From positions 1 through 7,362 of the forward strand of contig JAESSV010000161.1 of the NCBI GenBank assembly GCA_016763895.1: a stretch of 7,362 nucleotides of DNA, given 5' to 3'. The translations under genes were made by a program, and so were the position numbers. The notes below the pieces were generated by a model. The model searched no databases. It saw nothing but the letters and a program-made list of their open reading frames with translations, and was not told the DNA's origin. This DNA is from Magnetovibrio sp. (GTDB lineage: Bacteria > Pseudomonadota > Alphaproteobacteria > Rhodospirillales > Magnetovibrionaceae). Shown piece after piece: positions 1 to 5,841 of the stretch. Every line of letters starts with the position of its first letter. Within the stretch, counting starts at the first letter, position 1.

Positions 1-20
1 TAACGCCAAAACAAAAACTC

Positions 21-40
21 GCCATGGTCATGACCATGGC
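21..40. repeat. 20-bp perfect palindrome
   Basis: The left half GCCATGGTCA is followed directly by its exact reverse complement, TGACCATGGC. A zero-spacer palindrome this long is unlikely by chance in 7 kb. It could be a binding site for a dimeric regulator. On the minus strand it could form a stem of 8 bp with a 4-nt loop, followed a few bases later by a T-rich stretch, as in a terminator for a minus-strand transcript. In one plus-strand frame it reads His-Gly-His-Asp-His-Gly, so a short coding repeat is also possible. Confidence 0.6.
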
Positions 41-50
41 AGCTTAATAG

Positions 51-668
51 GTTCTACTCATACTGCCCCTTAATAATGGGGGGATTACCTATGAAGCAAG
101 TGAAAATGAAGATTTTCAATCCAGCACAATCGAAAACATTGCCCGACCTCGAAATGAACAAGCCAATAATGCAATCGAAACTTTTCATCGTGCCGAGTCC
201 GGCGATCCCAAGGCCAAGGAAAATTTGCTGGATCAAAAGCGTGAGCTTTTGGGTGAAGAGCCATCGGACAGCGATATTTTTCAAACTCTGCTGGAAAATC
301 AGAGCGGGTTTTATGACAATGACACGATTTTGGAAGTGGCGCTCAGCGACAGCGAAACTCAGTAACACCAAGACGTACTCGACCTTTACAAAGAATTTCG
401 CGGTGATCTGGCATCTGTGGACGAGGCGATCAGCCCCGAGCAGCAGATCGACTTATTTATTGAAATCACAAAAGGCAATGGATCGCTGCCCAACCGCACG
501 TTTCTCGCGCGTCAATCTTTGACCGTTCTCACTGCAAACGGCACGCGCAACTTGTCCGTTGGCCTGAAAGAATTTGGTATCTTGGGCGATGGCACGCTTT
601 TGGAATCTGGCGTGGATAAATTACGACAAATTGCAAGTAGCAGCGAAGTGAATGCAGAATACGCTTAA
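51..668 (+). pseudogene. Broken gene of unknown function (in-frame TAA, no normal start)
   Basis: One frame (codons starting at 51) reads like protein throughout: acidic, with a normal mix of residues, for example the segment starting YEASENEDFQ near 90. It is cut by TAA at 363-365 (CAG TAA CAC CAA) and then continues to TAA at 666-668. The intact product would be about 200 residues or longer. I do not recognise a family; no signal peptide, membrane segment or catalytic motif is visible. No ATG, GTG or TTG opens the frame after the stops at 45-50. An ATG at 76 overlaps a stop (TAATG) but reads out of frame and would join the coding frame if the G6 run at 78-83 had one more base. Alternatively, the upstream frame (codons from 2, ending TAA TAA at 71-76) joins it by a +1 shift near 66-72. 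The other long plus-strand frame here (76-522) has non-protein-like composition and is a shadow. Either a pseudogene or sequence errors would explain this. Confidence 0.5.
417..668 (+). CDS. Possible free-standing 3' piece of the broken gene, 83 aa
   Basis: After the in-frame TAA at 363-365, the same frame could restart at GTG 417 and run to TAA 666-668, giving 83 residues starting MDEAISPEQQ. No convincing Shine-Dalgarno sequence lies in front of the GTG, so separate translation is doubtful. The sequence is soluble, rich in small and acidic residues, and not recognised. I treat it mainly as the tail of the broken gene. It is listed because a gene caller may report it alone. Confidence 0.3.
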   Translation: MDEAISPEQQIDLFIEITKGNGSLPNRTFLARQSLTVLTANGTRNLSVGLKEFGILGDGTLLESGVDKLRQIASSSEVNAEYA

Positions 669-743
669 GTCGCAAGATTTAGGTGATCGGTGTAAACTCG
701 GCCTGTCGCTCAAACTTTCATTTCCAACGAACCTCACCATTGC

Positions 744-822
744 AAAAGCGGGGCAACCTGCTTGCCGGATGGTGAGCTATGGCTGATTGTTTGGGCGACC
801 AAGTCAGGTTGCCCCACTTTTT
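744..822 (+). terminator. Long-armed inverted repeat, likely Rho-independent terminator
   Basis: The arms at 744-760 and 805-821 are reverse complements over 17 bp with one mismatch (core GGGGCAACCTG / CAGGTTGCCCC). After a one-base bulge, CTTG 761-764 can also pair with CAAG 800-803. The GC-rich stem is preceded by AAAA and followed by TTTTT (818-822), so it could stop transcription in both directions. The loop of about 35 nt is longer than usual. A second inverted repeat, 733-740 with 769-776, interleaves with it and could form a competing structure. A small mobile repeat is an alternative reading. Confidence 0.5.
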
Positions 823-1011
823 ATGCCAAAATTTCCTTTTGTTCACCCTTGCGGTCAGGTCTTTCAAACTCGAGAGACGCTTGTGCAAGGTGCCGAATTT
901 TGTGGTGAGCAGCGTGATGAAAATGGGAAAATTGTGTTTGAGCTTTGGACGTGTTGGAAGTGTGGGAGTTCGTTTTCTATACGCTTTAAAAAACAAAATA
1001 TAATCAGTTAA
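823..1011 (+). CDS. Small Cys-rich (zinc-ribbon-like) hypothetical protein, 62 aa
   Basis: The ORF starting MPKFPFVHPCGQVF has five cysteines, ending in a CWKCG knuckle (Cys-x2-Cys) with earlier PCGQ and FCGEQ segments, a pattern typical of small metal-binding ribbons. The composition looks protein-like and the two alternative frames do not. No function can be named. The start is uncertain: there is no Shine-Dalgarno sequence, and the ATG follows the T-run of the inverted repeat at once. A TTG at 787 in the same frame would add 12 residues, and a TGA at 784 closes the frame further upstream. The ORF ends convergently with the MORN gene, overlapping it by 8 bp (1004-1011). It may be a remnant of a longer gene. 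Confidence 0.45.
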   Translation: MPKFPFVHPCGQVFQTRETLVQGAEFCGEQRDENGKIVFELWTCWKCGSSFSIRFKKQNIIS

Positions 1012-2080
1012 ATCTTATGAGATTACCTTCCATAAAACACCTTCTTTCAGTACCGTTGTTAAGCCCACTTCCTTTACCCATTAGCACTAACCCTTGCCAT
1101 TTACCTCTACAAGATGAGCCATCTTCAAGCACCATTATGCCCTTTCCAGCAGGAAGGCTATTTTTAAATGCCCCTTCATAATAAGCGCCACTTGGCCAGT
1201 CGACACGGCCTTGCCCTAGTAAATGTCCCTTTACATAAGCTCCTTCAAATCTTGTTCCATCTGGGTATGCCAAAATGCCGTGTCCGTCAAAGAGGCTATC
1301 TTTAAATTCGCCTTTATATCGTCGACCATCAGCAAAGGCTAAAACACCTTGTCCATTGAGTGTGTGGTCCGTAAAAAAGCCTTCGTAGCGGGTTCCATTT
1401 GCAAGTACTGAAACACCTTGTCCTGTCATCCAGTCTTCTGTGAATTCACCTTTATAATAACTACCGTTTGGAAAAGTTTGCTTGCCGAGACCATGTTTTT
1501 TCCCATCTTGAAATGCCCCTTCATATCGATATTCAATGGAACCTTTGACCTCTAAAACACCGTGACCATGAAAGGATTTATTTTCAAATTCACCTTCATA
1601 TTTTACATTACCTTTGGGCCTCTTTATTTCCATTGAGCCCTGACCATAAAAATCTCCCCCCCTAAAATCACCTTTGTAGGTCGTATAAAGGTTAGCAGCA
1701 TCGAGGACGAGTAAGCCATGACCATCAAAGAGGCCATTTTTGAAAGCTCCTTCATAACGTAATGATCTATTACTACGGTCATTTCCATTTAAGACGCCAT
1801 GACCATGAGGCTTTCCTTTTTCAAAAGCCCCCTCAAATTTCATTTCTTTTGAAGACAATGTCCCCATTCCCTGAAGCAAGCCATCCTGACACTCTCCTGA
1901 CCATGCGATAGGAGGCTTAGCATTCTTCAAAATATCCCAAAATTTGCATTTTGTTACATTTGTCAAGGAGGCCCATTCACCATCTGAAAATTGAGCCATG
2001 GCAGAAGAAGCAGGAAGCCATCCAGACATGAGGAAGACAGTCAAAAATAAAATGGCTTTTTTAGTCCAATACATGATCAT
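1004..2080 (-). CDS. Secreted MORN-repeat protein
   Basis: The 358-aa product begins with a Sec signal peptide: charged WTKK, a hydrophobic stretch at residues 9-22, and a likely cut after Ala29 (AMA|Q). From about residue 59 to the end it consists of roughly twelve MORN units of about 23 residues, for example YEGAFQDGKKHGLGKQTFPN and YKGEFKDSLFDGHGILAYPD. MORN arrays form elongated beta-hairpin sheets used for protein or membrane contacts; an enzymatic role is not indicated. The predicted location is periplasmic or extracellular. The second Met (2074) has the better ribosome site (AGGA five bases upstream), so translation may start there and lose two residues. A G7 run lies in the coding strand (1656-1662, Arg-Gly-Gly-Asp). 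It follows the CHASE2 gene in the same direction and is probably co-expressed. Confidence 0.85.
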   Translation of the reverse strand: MIMYWTKKAILFLTVFLMSGWLPASSAMAQFSDGEWASLTNVTKCKFWDILKNAKPPIAWSGECQDGLLQGMGTLSSKEMKFEGAFEKGKPHGHGVLNGNDRSNRSLRYEGAFKNGLFDGHGLLVLDAANLYTTYKGDFRGGDFYGQGSMEIKRPKGNVKYEGEFENKSFHGHGVLEVKGSIEYRYEGAFQDGKKHGLGKQTFPNGSYYKGEFTEDWMTGQGVSVLANGTRYEGFFTDHTLNGQGVLAFADGRRYKGEFKDSLFDGHGILAYPDGTRFEGAYVKGHLLGQGRVDWPSGAYYEGAFKNSLPAGKGIMVLEDGSSCRGKWQGLVLMGKGSGLNNGTERRCFMEGNLIRFN

Positions 2081-2110
2081 CCTGCTTGGGCTCTGAAAGT
2101 TGTAAGTGAT

Positions 2111-2216
2111 TTATAATGCTAAAGAAGAAGTAAGGGGCTGTTCACATAATGTCACTGTAATTGAACTTATTTTAAACGTTTGCCTGACTGTTGAAACAAC
2201 AAGATAACCAATAACA
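2111..2216 (-). other. Possible frame-shifted tail of the CHASE2 gene
   Basis: Just past the CHASE2 stop, a minus-strand frame offset by one base stays open to TAA at 2111. It reads LVDVIGYLVVSTVRQTFK and then about 20 residues with no family resemblance. The first part fits the end of a transmembrane helix followed by a basic cytoplasmic edge, as expected for the last helix of CHASE2 proteins. It contains no cyclase, kinase or phosphatase motif. The rest of the gap up to the MORN start is AT-rich and shows no clear promoter. Confidence 0.35.
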
Positions 2217-3404
2217 TCAACAAGGAAATAGAAATAAAGACAGGATAAATACAAGATCATATCGAGCAAAAAGAAGTGTTGATAGGCCATATAACCCAAC
2301 TTGAAGGCCAACAAAAATCCTCAATATAATATAAGAAGGATATCGAGAAAAAACGACAATGAGGCCCACACTAATCAGTAATAAAATTACTATTTCTATA
2401 CCCTTAAGGGTGTGCAATCGAAGCAGGCTTTCTCCTGACAGAACTTGCTCAATGGCTAAAGAAAAGAAAAAGACTTCTGGTACCACTTCACCCAAAGGGG
2501 AATACTGACTACGCTCTATTCCCGGTGCTGTGGCGCCCAACAAGACAACCTTACCCTTAAAAACATTGTCTTGAATTAGGCCTTCAAAAACATCAAGAGC
2601 TGAAACTGTGTTTTTTAAATTATAAGGCCGATATTTGAGCACAATGGCTCCTGATTCATTGGTTGGCACAACAAGATCACCACTGATATGAACAGCCTTT
2701 AGTCCGATCGATGTTGTTTCTAAAAAAGTCTGTTCTTGTCCTTGGCTAACACGCGCAACTTCGGTGAAAAATGTAGGTTGCAATTTCAGCCGAGAATTAA
2801 CAAGCAATGGCACCTCCCGTGTCATGCCATCACTGCCCAACATCATTCCCAACAAACCAGCCCCATTTGCACTTTCTTCGATAACGTCGACATTGCGAAT
2901 GGGTGCATTCGTTTTTATGACAAATGAAAAAATGTCTTTGTTTATATTTGATTCAAACAAGTTATTGAACATCACCAACTTATCAGAGTATGTTTTCGGC
3001 TCCCCATTATCCGTTACAGAAAGGCCTTCACCAAGCCAGCCTAAGATGACCTTTCCTTTTTTTATTTCGTGAGCCAATTGTTGATCATGGTGCTCTCCCA
3101 TTCGATCAGGGTCGGCAAAAACAATATGAAAAGCAATGGCTTTAGCACCCGCTTCGCGTAGTTTTTGGATTAACTTCACATAATAACTGCGGGGCCATGG
3201 CCATTGCCCAAGCGCATCAATACTTTTTTCATCCACAGCAACGGTTATGACCGTATTTTCCGGCAAAGGATCGGGTGCCGGAAATGCCGTATGGAGTTGG
3301 GCAACAAAAATCAACTCCATACGCTCAACAAAATTTAAATCGGCCCTCATAACCAACAGCAAGAAGCCGAGGATCGCAAATGCTTTAACGTTAAATTTTA
3401 CCAC
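2217..3404 (-). CDS. CHASE2-domain membrane sensor lacking an output domain
   Basis: Layout: N-terminal helix (residues 8-21), extracytoplasmic CHASE2 domain (about 25-325), then three helices (about 335-353, 358-380 and 382-394). CHASE2 hallmarks are visible: VAVDEKS with D58, WPWPR at 68-72, FADPD, and FKGKVVLLGATAPG at 282-295. His93 stands where the family usually has Asp (AFDxxF). CHASE2 normally senses an unknown ligand for adenylate cyclases, kinases or phosphatases; here the protein stops inside the last helix (LFPC) with no catalytic domain. A one-base shift would complete the helix but still not restore an output domain. The GTG start is the only option, since TGA precedes it in frame, and AGGG lies six bases upstream. 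It lies 63 bp after the 604-aa gene, same strand. Confidence 0.8.
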   Translation of the reverse strand: MVKFNVKAFAILGFLLLVMRADLNFVERMELIFVAQLHTAFPAPDPLPENTVITVAVDEKSIDALGQWPWPRSYYVKLIQKLREAGAKAIAFHIVFADPDRMGEHHDQQLAHEIKKGKVILGWLGEGLSVTDNGEPKTYSDKLVMFNNLFESNINKDIFSFVIKTNAPIRNVDVIEESANGAGLLGMMLGSDGMTREVPLLVNSRLKLQPTFFTEVARVSQGQEQTFLETTSIGLKAVHISGDLVVPTNESGAIVLKYRPYNLKNTVSALDVFEGLIQDNVFKGKVVLLGATAPGIERSQYSPLGEVVPEVFFFSLAIEQVLSGESLLRLHTLKGIEIVILLLISVGLIVVFSRYPSYIILRIFVGLQVGLYGLSTLLFARYDLVFILSLFLFPC

Positions 3405-3467
3405 TCAACACCCTATAAACCGATAATATAAGTTACATTATTGACAGCTTATTCAATTATTACAAGT

Positions 3468-5282
3468 TTATCCACGTAACCCACCAAACGGCGGCGGGTC
3501 TTTAGGGTCAATGCCAGCTACGTCAAGAAGGAATTGACGAATTGTATCTTTAATCTGCTGTGAAGTTGTGTATTTAGGCGTTTGTAGTTCTTCTTTGCTC
3601 CATCCAACGTTATGAGGATTGCTACCTGTGTATATGCCCCCGGTTTTAGGGACACTTTTAAGCTTTGAAGAACTTATTTTTTTCTCGAATTTATTGCGAC
3701 TTATAAAATCTACAACGGCACTTGTTTTGCCATTTTGGGACAAAATATTTTGCGTTGCTTCGACGAGTTCGTTGTATGAAAACGACTTGTTTGGGTCGAT
3801 GGATTTAACGGTGGCATTGAGGGCTTGTATGCCTTTGCCCAAAACTTTGTCTGAAATCTCTGCTGTTTGTGGTTGGGTTGGTGAGACAGCTGCTGTTTGC
3901 TGAGGTTGAGGTCTCTCTTGAGATATGGCGCTTACCGCAGTGTTGTTTTGGGCTTGACCACGGTCTTTTGCATTCTCTGCTTTTATTTTATCAATTTCCT
4001 GTCTTAAGCCTTGCGCATATGTGAGCGATTTGCCTTGAGCTTGGGCTTGTGCGCTGTTGGCGCGGGCACGGCCGAGAAGGTCATTGATGGCGCGATTGTT
4101 TTTTGCTTTGGCCATGTTGGCCCGTGCAGCGCTTTTAAGTTGGATATCTGTGAAGGTTCTTTTTGGGGCTCGACGGAACGCTTTTTGGCGTTCGTTCTCC
4201 ACGGCTTTGTCGAGTTTGGCTTGTTTTTCGCGTTCAAGATGGTCGTTTGTGGCGACGACATTTTGAGCTTGAACCTTAGGGTCGGGTGAGCTTGTCCAAC
4301 TGGGGTCAACTTCGGCTTTGGTTAGTGGGTTAGAGCTGATTTTCACACCTTTCCGTGCCGCAGCCGCAGAGGGTTCTGGTGGGCCGTAGACTTCTGTGCG
4401 ATCCGGAAGTTGAGGCCTATAGTTGGTTTGTGCGGGGGGGGGTGTTGCCGTGGCTTCATCTGAAAAGTTAATGCCCGCGTATTGTCTATTTTGTTTGTTT
4501 TTGTTGGACCGTCCAAGCGCCCCTAAATCTTCGCCTTCGCGCGGGTCGGTCATGTCGGGCATGTTTGCGTTTTGGCGGGCGCGTCTTTCTTCGTCTTTGA
4601 CGTTCTGTTCTTGGCGGTGTTCTTTATCGGCAAGTTGTTTATTCTTGACCGCAGTCTCTTTCGCTTGGATTTTTTGAGCTTGCTTTACGCGCTCTTGGCG
4701 ATCACGTGCTTCTCTTGCTTTGGATTCACCCGGTGCTGTCGTACGGCGACCATCCCTAGTGAAATAATTATTACCAACGGAAAATACATCCTTATCACTC
4801 GTCGAGCCAACTCCGCCAGCTTTGTCAACACGACTGCCCGTACCGCTGTAGGCACTACGCTCTGCCCGATCTCTTGCTTGATTGTTGGCATAAATTCCGC
4901 TAAATTCTAGCAGGCCAGTCTTTGGATTAATCGTCCCAGCACCGCCTTTTTCTTTCAGCAACATGGCTTCAGCCGGCGTGATATGGGCCAAGATGGTGTC
5001 GCCATTTCGTCCTAAATTTTGAAGTTTTTGAGCCTGAATCAATTGCGAGGCTTGTTCCGTTTCACCAAGCGGTTTCATCACGCCATCAACGCGCAGGCCT
5101 TTACTTTTTTGGAATGCTTCAATCGCTGAAAACAAAGCCCGGTCGGGGATTTCGCTCACCCCCCAATCGGGAGCCTCATAAAAACCTTGGGCTTGTAAAA
5201 ACGTTTTCGCCGCCAAAACATCGTCTGGTTCAACATTCGCGTTGGACGACAAAGCCCGGCGGAGTTTCAAAATCGGTTGCAT
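3468..5282 (-). CDS. Peptidoglycan-binding-domain protein with phage-like motif, 604 aa
   Basis: Residues about 15-80 form a PG_binding_1-type domain (DDVLAAKTFLQAQGFYEAP, then DRALFSAIEAFQKSKGLRVD, then GVMKPLGETE), in the variant common in Rhodospirillales/Micavibrio proteins. Residues 98-128 (HITPAEAMLLKEKGGAGT, then INPKTGLLEF) resemble a motif I recall from phage tail or ejection proteins of alphaproteobacteria. Residues 186-240 are charged and probably coiled-coil; 240-470 are Ala/Gln/Lys/Pro-rich low complexity. About 475-604 looks folded again and ends in a Pro/Gly-rich tail. There is no signal peptide or membrane helix, so it is cytoplasmic or exported by another route. A C9 run (coding strand) gives Pro281-283. 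Function is unknown; a virion-like or envelope structural role is inferred. It is first in the minus-strand gene series, behind a LexA-type box. The ribosome site is weak. Confidence 0.8.
   Translation of the reverse strand: MQPILKLRRALSSNANVEPDDVLAAKTFLQAQGFYEAPDWGVSEIPDRALFSAIEAFQKSKGLRVDGVMKPLGETEQASQLIQAQKLQNLGRNGDTILAHITPAEAMLLKEKGGAGTINPKTGLLEFSGIYANNQARDRAERSAYSGTGSRVDKAGGVGSTSDKDVFSVGNNYFTRDGRRTTAPGESKAREARDRQERVKQAQKIQAKETAVKNKQLADKEHRQEQNVKDEERRARQNANMPDMTDPREGEDLGALGRSNKNKQNRQYAGINFSDEATATPPPAQTNYRPQLPDRTEVYGPPEPSAAAARKGVKISSNPLTKAEVDPSWTSSPDPKVQAQNVVATNDHLEREKQAKLDKAVENERQKAFRRAPKRTFTDIQLKSAARANMAKAKNNRAINDLLGRARANSAQAQAQGKSLTYAQGLRQEIDKIKAENAKDRGQAQNNTAVSAISQERPQPQQTAAVSPTQPQTAEISDKVLGKGIQALNATVKSIDPNKSFSYNELVEATQNILSQNGKTSAVVDFISRNKFEKKISSSKLKSVPKTGGIYTGSNPHNVGWSKEELQTPKYTTSQQIKDTIRQFLLDVAGIDPKDPPPFGGLRG
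4434..4442 (-). repeat. C9 homopolymer inside the 604-aa gene
   Basis: Nine consecutive G on the plus strand read CCC CCC CCC (Pro281-283) in the gene. Gain or loss of one base would truncate the protein after its N-terminal half. Runs of this length are prone to replication and transcription slippage and to sequencing error. Confidence 0.8.
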
Positions 5283-5354
5283 AATTTCAGTATCTTTTCT
5301 TGTCTATGGCACAGCTTCTTAGCTGAACAGGAGCATGCCGAATGATTCGAATTG

Positions 5355-5369
5355 GAACAAACGTGGAAC
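5355..5369. promoter_or_regulatory. LexA-type SOS box (GTTC-N7-GTTC)
   Basis: The plus strand reads GAAC AAACGTG GAAC, which is GTTC-N7-GTTC on the minus strand, the direct-repeat LexA site known from many alphaproteobacteria. I saw no other copy in the window. It lies about 73 bp upstream of the 604-aa gene. A TTGACA on the minus strand (5388-5383) puts the -10 position on top of the box, the usual layout for repression by LexA. The box is also a dozen bases before the -35 of the plus-strand promoter, so it could affect both genes. Confidence 0.55.
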
Positions 5370-5388
5370 AAATAACGCCTATTGTCAA
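5359..5388 (-). promoter_or_regulatory. Candidate promoter of the 604-aa gene
   Basis: A perfect -35 hexamer TTGACA lies at 5388-5383 on the minus strand. At 17-18 bp spacing the -10 position (ACGTTT or CACGTT) is a poor match and falls inside the LexA-type box. A weak -10 could reflect regulation, or the call could be wrong. Confidence 0.35.
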
Positions 5389-5410
5389 GAAATATTTCCT
5401 ATGTTAGGAT
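5382..5410 (+). promoter_or_regulatory. Candidate sigma-70 promoter of the plus-strand gene
   Basis: TTGTCA (5382-5387, 5 of 6 matches to consensus) is followed after exactly 17 bp by TAGGAT (5405-5410, 4 of 6). Transcription would begin near 5417, about 20 bp before the short leader ORF and 60 bp before the main start codon. It overlaps the divergent TTGACA. Confidence 0.4.
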
Positions 5411-5437
5411 TTATTTACGATTAACGGGGCTTTTTAT

Positions 5438-5479
5438 ATGTTTCATTGCAGGGCAAGCATGCTAATATTTCGCCTATGA
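5438..5479 (+). other. Possible 13-codon leader ORF coupled to the next gene
   Basis: ATG 5438 opens a short ORF (MFHCRASMLIFRL) whose TGA at 5477-5479 overlaps the ATG at 5476 as ATGA, the classic arrangement for translational coupling. The downstream gene has no Shine-Dalgarno sequence of its own (AATATTTCGCCT precedes it), so coupling would explain its translation. The leader has only a weak GGGG upstream. It may also be coincidence. Confidence 0.25.
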
Positions 5480-5841
5480 CCGATGCTCAAATCACCCGCA
5501 AATATCCTGATCTGTCCGCCGAGTTGGCTCAGGTGGCGGTGCTTGGCGTGACGTTGAACATGGCGAAGGATATGGAACTCGCCTTGTGTAATCTTGAAGC
5601 CGAAGGGGGCGAGGAGCTTGTGCAAAGTCTTGGGTCCCCATCTGAAATCATTGAGGCGCAGGCCACGGCAAGCAAAACCATCGCGGCAATCTTGAATCAG
5701 GTTTCAGAACAAGATTTGCAAGCGGGGCTGGATTTGGACCTGCTGTCTGCCGAGGATCACCGCGCGTTCGTGAAGACGATCCGCATGATGGCTCTTGAGC
5801 GCGCTCAGTCTCGGACACCAGGCCACGATTTGGAACGCTAA
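5476..5841 (+). CDS. Hypothetical helical protein, 121 aa
   Basis: From ATG 5476 the product begins MTDAQITRKYPDLSAELAQV and is acidic and Leu/Ala/Glu-rich, predicted almost wholly alpha-helical, soluble, without signal peptide, membrane segment or cysteine cluster apart from one Cys. I do not recognise a family. A TTG start at 5446 would add ten residues (MQGKHANISP), but ATG 5476 is preferred because it is the first ATG in frame and forms an ATGA overlap with a short leader. The base composition is more GC-rich than the centre of the window and fits real codon use. It is divergent from the 604-aa gene and shares its promoter region, including the LexA-type box. It ends tail-to-tail with the response regulator frame (4-bp overlap). 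Confidence 0.65.
   Translation: MTDAQITRKYPDLSAELAQVAVLGVTLNMAKDMELALCNLEAEGGEELVQSLGSPSEIIEAQATASKTIAAILNQVSEQDLQAGLDLDLLSAEDHRAFVKTIRMMALERAQSRTPGHDLER

Noticed and set aside
363..365. Alternative genetic code reading TAA as an amino acid
   Set aside because: The 604-aa gene and the 121-aa gene both end naturally with TAA, so TAA is a normal stop here.
54..371. Minus-strand 105-aa ORF opposite the broken gene
   Set aside because: Its sequence is the shadow of the better plus-strand frame and no domain or start signal supports it.
744..821. Integron attC site
   Set aside because: The arms do not carry the RYYYAAC and GTTRRRY core sites, and no integrase or cassette array is present.
718..996. 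Minus-strand 92-aa ORF
   Set aside because: It runs through the inverted repeat and opposes the Cys-rich frame; its composition is Lys/Arg/Pro-rich and not protein-like.
2130..2155. Insertion-sequence end near GGGGCTGTTCACATAATG
   Set aside because: It looked like a terminal repeat, but no matching opposite end, target duplication or transposase is visible.
4004..4309. Overlapping ORFs on both strands within the 604-aa gene
   Set aside because: The low-complexity Ala/Gln/Lys coding region keeps other frames open; none shows a domain.
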